From Cyanobacteria bacterium UBA11372 (lineage in GTDB: Bacteria > Cyanobacteriota > Cyanobacteriia > Cyanobacteriales > Aerosakkonemataceae), in the NCBI GenBank assembly GCA_003486675.1, contig DNGG01000659.1, positions 1 to 12,176 of the forward strand: 12,176 bases of DNA. The letters are read 5' to 3'. Positions 6,974 to 12,176 of this stretch are shown here, one piece after another. A model generated the notes under the pieces. The model saw only the letters and a program-made list of their open reading frames with translations, did not search any database and was not told the origin of the DNA. Numbering within the stretch: position 1 is the first letter of the stretch; the number at the start of each line of letters is the position of its first letter. The position numbers and the translations under genes are program-made.

Positions 6974-7274
6974 AGCACCAAGGAGTAGAAGTTACCGCGA
7001 ATATCTAATTGCATCTCTTAAAGATCCTGAAAGAGCTGCTGGTTATATAGAGACTTTTTTGGAATTAGAAGAAGGTGATGAGCCTGAATATCTATCATCT
7101 ATTTTGAAAGATGTAATTGAGGCGCACGCGCAGATAAACCCGGCTTTGGAAGAAGTAAAATCGCGTTATGAAAAACTTGACAAAATACTGTCAGAAACTG
7201 GAGGAGCTGAAATTTACGCTTTGGTTGAGTTGCTGGATGCGCTGGGGTATCGGATTGCGATCGCTCCAAAATAG
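6960..7274 (+). CDS. Addiction module antidote protein (COG3636-like antitoxin)
   Basis: This 104-aa protein starts at ATG 6960 inside the toxin gene. SYREYLIASLKDPERAAGYI (11-30) is the conserved N-terminal segment of antidotes paired with Gp49-like toxins (Y-L-x-x-S-L-K-D-P-E-x-A-A-x-Y). The C-terminal part should be a small helix-turn-helix domain. Here it is divergent: the ALEEVKSRYEKLDKILSETGG segment can be placed on the recognition helices only loosely, while LVELLDALGYRIAI at the end fits the family closing helix. It should bind the upstream toxin and repress the operon. An upstream in-frame GTG (6900) was rejected because it lies deep in the toxin gene and adds no family sequence. 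Confidence 0.85.
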   Translation: MKEVKAPRSRSYREYLIASLKDPERAAGYIETFLELEEGDEPEYLSSILKDVIEAHAQINPALEEVKSRYEKLDKILSETGGAEIYALVELLDALGYRIAIAPK

Positions 7275-7284
7275 ATTAGTTACA

Positions 7285-7689
7285 ATGAGCATTACTTTTG
7301 ATGCAAATATTTACAGTGGCTTGCTCTCTAAATATCAGCCTCGGATTATCAAAACTGAAGAGGAAAACGAGATATTTTTGGAGATAGTTGAAGAATTACT
7401 TTCGCGTCCAAATCTGACTCCAGAAGAAGATGCGCTGCTAGAACTGCTGGTAAAACTGATTGAGGATTTTGAAGATAAGCACTATCAACTTAATATCTCA
7501 ACGCCACAGTCAAGACTAGCTCATTTGATGGATGCTCGGAGTATAGAACCAGAGGATTTAGTAGAAATTATGGGGTCGAGTGAGGCGGTAGTTGAGGTAA
7601 TTAATGGTCGGCTAGAAATCAGTAAGAAACAAGCTGAGGCTTTGGGGAAGTTTTTCCACGTCGATCCGGGGTTGTTTGTGTTTAATTAA
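7285..7689 (+). CDS. HigA-like antitoxin / HTH regulator without an adjacent HigB
   Basis: This 134-aa acidic protein follows the antidote gene after 10 bases, so it is probably the third gene of the operon. The N-terminal 70 residues are helical and contain LTPEEDALLELLVKLIEDFED. The C-terminal 60 residues form an XRE-type helix-turn-helix in which GSSEAVVEVINGRLEISKKQAEALGKFF is the recognition region. This arrangement is that of HigA antitoxins of the COG5499 kind, whose partner is normally a HigB mRNA interferase (COG4680) directly upstream. No such toxin is present here. It may be an orphan antitoxin or a second regulator of the module. The start is ATG 7285; the longer frame from 7168 runs inside the previous gene. 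Confidence 0.82.
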   Translation: MSITFDANIYSGLLSKYQPRIIKTEEENEIFLEIVEELLSRPNLTPEEDALLELLVKLIEDFEDKHYQLNISTPQSRLAHLMDARSIEPEDLVEIMGSSEAVVEVINGRLEISKKQAEALGKFFHVDPGLFVFN

Positions 7690-7690
7690 G

Positions 7691-7747
7691 CGATATGCCG
7701 AGCGCACGCTGCGCGATACGCGCTAACGCGCACGCTAACGCGATCGC
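7691..7747. repeat. GC-rich palindromic repeat ending in HIP1
   Basis: This stretch is made of short CG-rich palindromic words (GCGCACGCTGCGCG, ACGCGCTAACGCG, CACGCTAACG) and ends in the HIP1 octamer at 7740-7747. It resembles dispersed GC-rich repeats seen between cyanobacterial genes. It lies directly after the toxin-antitoxin operon and codes for nothing convincing. Confidence 0.65.
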
Positions 7748-7757
7748 ATTCTGTAAT

Positions 7758-7798
7758 TCCCATCCCAAGTAGATTGATTTGGTGCGGGTGGGATGGGA
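7758..7798. terminator. Stem-loop between convergent operons (possible bidirectional terminator)
   Basis: TCCCATCCCA (7758-7767) is perfectly complementary to TGGGATGGGA (7789-7798), with a 21-base loop. It lies between the stop of the HigA-like gene and the stop of the ATPase gene, where a shared terminator is expected. There is no T-tract on either side, so intrinsic termination is uncertain. Confidence 0.5.
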
Positions 7799-7819
7799 GC
7801 GATCGCGTACCTTTTATCT

Positions 7820-9571
7820 CTAAAAGCGAATTCCTAGTAGTCCACTCTCATCATTTTCATCTGTAAGCCTAAGTCTTACAAACGAATCAAAATCAAAATC
7901 TGCTGCAAACTCGGAGTATGGAACCATATCGGAGTTTAAAGTACAGATATACTGAAAGCCACATCTCCTAGATTCTCTATCAGCCAATTCAAGAGCAAGT
8001 CTCACTTGTCTCTCATCAACACCATCAAAAATGGTACTGTCATGAATTAGGATATGTGGTGAAGGAGTGCGTTCAGACCAAAGCTGTGCAAGCATTAAGT
8101 CATAACAAAATATTTTCATGTTATCGATACCTTCACTACCATCACGGCTAATATCTACTTTGAATTGAAAACCATTGTCACCTACATTAATTATTAATCT
8201 TCCTGGTGCATCGTAAAGAAATCGAGAGTTTGTATTGAATAACTCTATAGCTCGATTTACTTGAACACGTCGTTCTTGATAGTCACGACGTGCGCGTTGT
8301 ATGAGGCGTTCTTTTTCAATCTTTAAAGCACTTTTTCCCTCTTCAAATTTATTTAAATCTTCTATACGTTTATTAATATCATTTAAATTAGCTACAGTTT
8401 CTAAATAAAGTTCTTGCAGTCTTGTGTACTCCTCCAAAGCACCGTGTGTCTGCAAGACTTCTAAAAAATAAGCACGTTCTTCTGTTTTTTCACGGATGAG
8501 ACGTTCTCTAGAGGATATATCTCTCCTGATGCGAGCAATTTCAATCGATAGAAACTCGCGACGATTTTCGATGAGTCTCCGATGAAATGTTTCAACTTCT
8601 TCTAATCTTCTAACTACTAGACCAGGGAGTTCAATACCGACACTTTCGTATATACGAGTAACATCCTCTGAAGATGGTTCATTTTCTGCTTCCAGGCTAG
8701 CTTGATAAAATTCTAATAACTTTTGATCGGCAATATTGTTATTAGTAGCTTCATGAATTTCCGCAGTCAATCGATTAGCATTAGCCTCTAATTCGTGGTA
8801 TTGAGGTGCTACACGAAAATTACTTAAAGTTTCTTTTCTTTCGCGTAATTGTGACTCGACTTGAACTTTTAACGCTTCTAGTTCGCCTAGAGAACCAAAT
8901 ATGCCGATTGCCACTCCTGTTTCTGTATCTTTTTTAAGTTTTTTGATATCATCGAGTAATTTTTGTTGATCTTTTAAAAGTTGTAAATCTCTCGCATCTT
9001 CCCAAGCCAAGCCTAGTAAAAAAGAATTATTAACTTGCTTTTCCCACTCAAGCTGCTTTCTGTGGTGTTCAAAAGGAGTAGAAAATGCATCTCTTCCACG
9101 GCGGATAAAATAAGAAATTAGGCTTCTAAACGTAGGTTGAAATTTTTTATCTTCATTATCAATTGGCAAATCAAACATAAGATTTCCTAGCACTGCCTTC
9201 CAATTTTTCAGGCTCATAACTCTTTGCCCTTCTTTTTCTTTTGGCTGAATGTGCCAGGAAGTAGTATCTCCCTCAATTATTATCTTGGACTGTTCATCAG
9301 TACTTCTAGTAACAGTGATAACTTGATTCGCAAGTGTCAATTCTAGGCTAAAAGCCCAACCTTGTAAATTTTTAGATCCTAGTCCTTTAGCTTTTAGTAA
9401 TGTAGCTCCCAGGCAAAAGTGAATTATTTCGATTAAAGTTGATTTACCTAAACCATTACGGGAGTCTTTGGTTCCAGACTCTTCTGTACGATCTGCCAAG
9501 ACTACATTAAAGCCGGGTGTAAACTCGACAGCTTTAAATGAAGCATGATTACAGCGAACAGCACGAATCAT
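7820..9571 (-). CDS. ABC-3C system ATPase (DUF2326/YydD-like, COG5293)
   Basis: This 583-aa SMC-like ABC ATPase has a Walker A motif R38-N-G-L-G-K-S-T45. A long coiled coil spans about 195-440 (for example around RLEEVETFHRRLIENRREF and the EEKSALKIEKERLIQRARR-like region). A signature-like region follows, with GSEGIDNMKIFCYDLML, and then the Walker B end HILIHD with D511 followed by STIFDGVDERQ. A Ser follows the Walker B Asp instead of Glu, which I believe is usual in this family. DUF2326 ATPases are the core of ABC-three-component conflict systems. The start is ATG 9571: it forms an ATGA overlap with the preceding stop and has AGGTG six bases upstream; a GTG three codons earlier has neither. 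It is the last gene of the operon. Confidence 0.88.
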   Translation of the reverse strand: MIRAVRCNHASFKAVEFTPGFNVVLADRTEESGTKDSRNGLGKSTLIEIIHFCLGATLLKAKGLGSKNLQGWAFSLELTLANQVITVTRSTDEQSKIIIEGDTTSWHIQPKEKEGQRVMSLKNWKAVLGNLMFDLPIDNEDKKFQPTFRSLISYFIRRGRDAFSTPFEHHRKQLEWEKQVNNSFLLGLAWEDARDLQLLKDQQKLLDDIKKLKKDTETGVAIGIFGSLGELEALKVQVESQLRERKETLSNFRVAPQYHELEANANRLTAEIHEATNNNIADQKLLEFYQASLEAENEPSSEDVTRIYESVGIELPGLVVRRLEEVETFHRRLIENRREFLSIEIARIRRDISSRERLIREKTEERAYFLEVLQTHGALEEYTRLQELYLETVANLNDINKRIEDLNKFEEGKSALKIEKERLIQRARRDYQERRVQVNRAIELFNTNSRFLYDAPGRLIINVGDNGFQFKVDISRDGSEGIDNMKIFCYDLMLAQLWSERTPSPHILIHDSTIFDGVDERQVRLALELADRESRRCGFQYICTLNSDMVPYSEFAADFDFDSFVRLRLTDENDESGLLGIRF

Positions 9572-9837
9572 CGACGACACCTACGAAGCAGCCCTGCATC
9601 CATTTCAATTGCTCCAATAGCATATAGAATATCCAAAGTCAAAACAAACCGTTCAAAGGTGGCGACTTCGGGCATACTCGAAACAGCACTCCAAAGTGAT
9701 GAGACTGTACGTGGATAGTGCAATTGTTCTAATATTTTAGCACCTACCCCCAACAGAGAGCGACGGGTAGAGATGTGTTTGGTAGGTAAAATCCTTGAGT
9801 GATTATAGGTAGAAGCTACCTCTGTAGAGAGAGTCAT
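9568..9837 (-). CDS. ABC-3C middle component, MC6 type
   Basis: This 89-aa protein should be a small winged helix domain. The stretch ILPTKHISTRRSLLGVGAKIL (16-36) followed by LWSAV (48-52) and FERFVLTLDILYAIGAIEM (61-79) is what I recognise as middle component 6 of ABC-three-component systems. That small protein is encoded between the effector/CTD protein and the ATPase and is thought to couple them. The ATG overlaps the stop of the previous gene as ATGA and has AGGTG eight bases upstream. The stop overlaps the ATPase start in the same way, so the three products are probably made in fixed ratio. Confidence 0.85.
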   Translation of the reverse strand: MTLSTEVASTYNHSRILPTKHISTRRSLLGVGAKILEQLHYPRTVSSLWSAVSSMPEVATFERFVLTLDILYAIGAIEMDAGLLRRCRR

Positions 9838-10466
9838 CTTTCAAACACCTCGCATTTTTCAAAAAGATAGTAAAGAACTGCTAAGCCTGCTGCTTGTAGA
9901 TCGTAGTCTGAGCTACGATTGCAAGAAAATGCATGTAAGGCATTAAATAAAGCATTTCCTTCTAATCCCGTGGTTCGGAGTCTTTGATACTCTCTCACGA
10001 ATCCTGCTTTTAGTCTTTCTGGAAAGTCAGGAATTACATTAACCATGTTATCAACAAAGCTGCTAACCATTCTAGCTTGAATAACCCCGGTCATTAGTCT
10101 TGATTGAGCAACCCCAGTAAGTTGGTTATTCAACATTTTTTCCACAGGGGCAGTAACGAGGAAGTTAGCATCAGAAGGTATTGGCATACAAATAATTCCC
10201 TGTGTTACCATATCTAACTCTCTGAATGTAATATTTGTCATTGCGCTAACAAGAGAATATTGCTCTTGTTGACTTTGACAGAGAGCATCTAATTGGCTTT
10301 GATAATCATTAATCCTGCTTTTGACTTTTTTGATTTGCTTTTTTATTTTTGCTTCTTGCTGTGGATCTTGAGTGAAACGCAATTCATCTTCTAATTGCTT
10401 TTGTAGAGTTAACTCCTCTTTTATGTGTTCTTCTAAGTCATGCTTACGTTGCTGGTGCTGATCCAC
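9834..10466 (-). CDS. ABC-3C C-terminal-domain protein with N-terminal helical hairpin
   Basis: This 210-aa protein starts with GTG, with AGGAG eight bases upstream. Residues 10-62 form a charged helical hairpin with a central DP turn (D34-P35), clearly related to the N-terminus of the next upstream product. Residues about 75-210 look like a C-terminal domain of ABC-3C effector proteins: a helix FPERLKAGFVREYQRL (148-163), then GLEGNALFNAL, and the ending LAVLYYLFEKCEVF (195-208), which I recognise in kind from such domains. No nuclease, protease or TIR motif is seen. I infer that it is the adaptor that docks onto MC6 and the ATPase, with the hairpin recruiting a partner. Assignment to a numbered CTD family would need a profile search. 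Confidence 0.72.
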   Translation of the reverse strand: MDQHQQRKHDLEEHIKEELTLQKQLEDELRFTQDPQQEAKIKKQIKKVKSRINDYQSQLDALCQSQQEQYSLVSAMTNITFRELDMVTQGIICMPIPSDANFLVTAPVEKMLNNQLTGVAQSRLMTGVIQARMVSSFVDNMVNVIPDFPERLKAGFVREYQRLRTTGLEGNALFNALHAFSCNRSSDYDLQAAGLAVLYYLFEKCEVFER

Positions 10467-10480
10467 AGTTTACTCTCCTA

Positions 10481-11182
10481 TCAATCGCGCCACCAACGTT
10501 TCAAAGTCGCTTTTAAATCTATACCTGCTCCCAGTTCCAATTCCCCTTCATAGTCCAATATAAAAGGAATAATAGGCACAGCCACCTTCAATCGATGCTT
10601 GAAATCAATACCAGGCGAATTAATCACTTCAAGTATTTCTTGCTCACTGGAAGGTAGGGCGATGCCACGTTGTTGTAAGATGTTTAAACTTTGTCCAATC
10701 ATCTGTAAAATATTCTGCATTTCTCCGGTAGATATCTGGTTAGCTTCTATTGCATCTACTACAGCATAAATCGTAAGCATTTGAGCTCGATCCAATCGCT
10801 CTGTGATGGCAGAAATTATATTTTTTTCACTAGCGCTATAGCGTGCTAGTAATCCTTGCCGCAGGTGGTTAATGTTTTCATAAATAGCTTTCTGTCCAGC
10901 AGATAGTCTGTCTATGCTGTTTTTCATCTGTTGTAACTCGATAGCTACGCTCTGCATTTGTACAGTTGGTTCACCAGTTATCTGCTGATGCAGTTGATCG
11001 TATTCCTGCTGATAGCGATTCGCTGATTCCCTTAATTGCTCAATTGCTCGATTGTATTTACCCTTGCGACGTGGATCATCTTCATAGCGTAACTCATCTT
11101 CGTAGTTTTTGAGTAAAGCTAAATCTTGTTTAATATTATCTTCTAAATCTATCAGTCGCCGAGTAAGGTTGGATGGTTCCAT
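10481..11182 (-). CDS. Coiled-coil protein sharing the ABC-3C N-terminal hairpin; probable partner/effector
   Basis: This 233-aa soluble, mostly helical protein is the first gene of the four-gene operon; the next gene begins 14 bases after its stop. Residues 12-66 align without gaps to residues 10-64 of the following protein, including EDELR and the DP turn. Residues 75-135 are a second coiled coil, 136-185 an amphipathic helical part (IYAVVDAIEANQISTGEM), and the tail (198-233) has VAVPIIPFILDYEGELELG and ends in KRWWRD. The tail, with its PIIPFIL and alternating hydrophobic pattern, recalls ends of cyanobacterial proteins tied to STAND/effector modules (from memory, weak). No enzymatic motif is visible. 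I infer that it pairs with the 210-aa protein through the shared hairpin. The ATG has only a weak AAGG upstream. Confidence 0.62.
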   Translation of the reverse strand: MEPSNLTRRLIDLEDNIKQDLALLKNYEDELRYEDDPRRKGKYNRAIEQLRESANRYQQEYDQLHQQITGEPTVQMQSVAIELQQMKNSIDRLSAGQKAIYENINHLRQGLLARYSASEKNIISAITERLDRAQMLTIYAVVDAIEANQISTGEMQNILQMIGQSLNILQQRGIALPSSEQEILEVINSPGIDFKHRLKVAVPIIPFILDYEGELELGAGIDLKATLKRWWRD

Positions 11183-11199
11183 TGAATCAGCCTTTTGCC

Positions 11200-11220
11200 T
11201 TTACAAAACTATATTGTAAA
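11200..11220. promoter_or_regulatory. Inverted repeat TTTACAA-N7-TTGTAAA upstream of the ABC-3C operon
   Basis: A perfect 7+7 inverted repeat with a 7-base spacer sits 18 bases before the ATG of the first ABC-3C operon gene. On the minus strand it also contains TACAAT, a possible -10 box. The symmetry suits a dimeric repressor overlapping the promoter. The nearby XRE protein is one candidate binder, but its own upstream operator candidate has a different sequence. Confidence 0.4.
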
Positions 11221-11308
11221 TAATGTAGCACTTGGCGCACGTTTTCTGACCTGCGATCGCACCCCTCCCCCCTCGTCTGAAAATGAAACAGCGATCGCTA
11301 CCTTAACC

Positions 11309-11674
11309 CTACTCTTGGTCAGAATTTCTCCCCATCGCCGCAACTAACTCATCAAGACTGCATTCGAGAATCTCTGTTAAACGCTTAGTTTGAGCAAAGG
11401 TGTAGCGTGGCTCATCTTCTCCCGTCGAGGTTTCCCTTCCCATCGCCGCGATCAGTTCATCCAGAGAACATTGCAACCCATCCACCAGCTTCTTAGTCTG
11501 AGTCAAAGTCAAACATGGCTCGTGTTCTCCTCTCTCCCACGCACTAACAGTTTTAATCGTCACGTCAAGAATATCAGCTAGCTTTCGCTGCGTCAGACCA
11601 GCACGCTGTCTCAGTTGTGCCAGCGTGAGTCGGTCGTTGTGGCTAATTTGTTGATCTTCATTCTTTTCTGTCAT
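11309..11674 (-). CDS. XRE-family HTH regulator with duplicated C-terminal segment
   Basis: This 121-aa protein has a helix-turn-helix at about 16-72: LAQLRQRAGLTQRKLADIL, then VTIKTVSAWERGEHEP, the normal Cro/CI-type pattern. After it, residues 52-80 (EP..T..QTKKL...L.CSLDELIAAMGR) are repeated at 88-116 with the same CSLDEL and AAMGR words, a period of 36 residues (108 bases). The first copy is the usual end of cyanobacterial XRE domains; the second is an added copy. The start is set at ATG 11674: 18 residues upstream in the open frame would be translated from the operator-like palindromes. It lies on the same strand as the ABC-3C operon, 126 bases upstream, and may regulate it (inference). 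Confidence 0.8.
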   Translation of the reverse strand: MTEKNEDQQISHNDRLTLAQLRQRAGLTQRKLADILDVTIKTVSAWERGEHEPCLTLTQTKKLVDGLQCSLDELIAAMGRETSTGEDEPRYTFAQTKRLTEILECSLDELVAAMGRNSDQE

Positions 11675-11682
11675 ATTATAAA

Positions 11683-11703
11683 TACGTGTACACGGTACGT
11701 GTA
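11683..11703. promoter_or_regulatory. Operator candidate: TACGTGTA direct repeats with CGTGTACACG palindrome
   Basis: TACGTGTA occurs at 11683-11690 and again at 11696-11703, and the perfect 10-base palindrome CGTGTACACG lies at 11685-11694. The site starts nine bases upstream of the XRE gene ATG, next to TATAAT (minus strand, 11680-11675) and TATATA hexamers. Autorepression by the XRE protein is a reasonable inference. Confidence 0.45.
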
Positions 11704-11947
11704 TATAAGCCCTAGACCAGGAATACACACAAAGGAAAGACAGCTGAGAAAGCCGCTATTTGGCTATTCAGCTGCCTCATTGAGTTGTTTGACCAGAACA
11801 AAAAGTCTAATTGCCTACTGCGATTTCGTCAGCTGGGCAATCGTTGTCCTGTCCATTATTAACAGATTACCGATGAATAAATCCAAAACGACAAACCCCG
11901 ATCCGCAAATTAACCAAACAACCCACAAGCATCACCCAGAAAGTTCT

Positions 11948-12148
11948 ATGAGCTACTTCGACTCGCTCCATCGTTGGTGCATCATCCGCCCAATGCCCAA
12001 CTTGCGATCGCCGATCGTCGCCCGCTTTCGCCGCCGCAGCGACGCCGAAGCACATCTGCAAGTCCTCCGGCGTCTCATTCCCAATTTCACATATCAAATT
12101 ATTTTCGATGTGCCATTAGAACGCACTGATTTGACACCTAACTGTTGA
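11948..12148 (+). CDS. Small conserved-looking cyanobacterial protein of unknown function
   Basis: This 66-aa basic protein starts MSYFDSLHRWCIIR and contains VARFRRRSDAEAHLQVLRRL (25-44), then a closing IIFDV strand. The pattern recalls a small hypothetical protein found in many cyanobacteria, where a short strand is followed by an RFRRRxDAEAHL helix; this is from memory. The frame stays open far upstream, and ATG 11873 would add 25 polar, low-complexity residues. I prefer 11948 because the recognisable part starts there, but the longer form (11873-12148) cannot be excluded. Neither start has a strong ribosome binding site. No function can be given. Confidence 0.6.
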   Translation: MSYFDSLHRWCIIRPMPNLRSPIVARFRRRSDAEAHLQVLRRLIPNFTYQIIFDVPLERTDLTPNC

Positions 12149-12159
12149 TCGCCGATCGT

Positions 12160-12176
12160 AGGGGCACGGCATTAAT
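12160..12176. repeat. Partial arm of a GTAGGGGCACGGCA hairpin repeat at the window edge
   Basis: GTAGGGGCACGGCA is the usual left arm of a dispersed cyanobacterial hairpin repeat whose right arm would be TGCCGTGCCCCTAC. The window ends before the second arm, so this is only a likely fragment. Confidence 0.4.

Noticed and set aside
11675..11728. 18-residue N-terminal extension of the XRE regulator
   Set aside because: It would be encoded by the palindrome/direct-repeat operator region; ATG 11674 gives a normal XRE protein.
11615..11872. Long upstream extension of the small protein at the right end
   Set aside because: It overlaps the XRE gene on the other strand and shows no protein-like pattern.
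11867..12097. 76-aa minus-strand open frame
   Set aside because: It is antisense to the small conserved-looking protein and has no start signal or recognisable motif.

Overview
The window looks like a filamentous cyanobacterium, probably of the Oscillatoria/Microcoleus type (the genus is an inference). The reasons are 13 copies of the HIP1 octamer GCGATCGC, dispersed 7-8 bp tandem repeat arrays in the intergenic spaces, hairpin repeats of the GTAGGTTGGGTT and GTAGGGGCGGGT kinds, and cyanobacterial families such as DUF2808 and the UPF0016/Mnx manganese transporters. No rRNA, tRNA or CRISPR array was seen.

Positions 1-6430 are ordinary chromosome. From left to right they hold a membrane-anchored class A beta-lactamase-like serine hydrolase (358-1818), a two-gene UPF0016 (Mnx/GDT1) cation transporter (2108-2518 and 2648-2929), a convergent four-helix membrane protein (3040-3534, minus), a secreted DUF2808 protein (3701-4267), a DUF5009/NagX-like membrane acyltransferase homologue (4359-5777) and a small metzincin-like zinc protease (5815-6426). 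The spaces between the first genes hold four different short tandem repeat families.

Positions 6431-11703 read as a small conflict/defence island. After a nested inverted repeat comes a plus-strand toxin-antitoxin operon of three genes: a RelE/HigB-type Gp49-family toxin, its overlapping antidote, and an additional HigA-like antitoxin without its usual toxin. Convergent to it, on the minus strand, is a tightly coupled four-gene operon. In transcription order it encodes a 233-aa coiled-coil protein, a 210-aa protein ending in what looks like an ABC-3C C-terminal domain, an 89-aa middle component of the MC6 type, and a DUF2326/YydD-type ABC ATPase. The last three genes are joined by two ATGA overlaps. 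I read this as an ABC-three-component (ABC-3C) conflict system. Its unusual point is that the two upstream proteins share a homologous N-terminal helical hairpin and neither shows an obvious enzymatic effector domain. The whole cassette contains no HIP1 site, although HIP1 sites flank it closely on both sides, which fits horizontal acquisition.

Upstream of the cassette lies an XRE-family regulator (11309-11674, minus) with an internal 36-residue duplication and a palindrome/direct-repeat operator candidate at its start. A small conserved-looking cyanobacterial protein (11948-12148, plus) closes the window.
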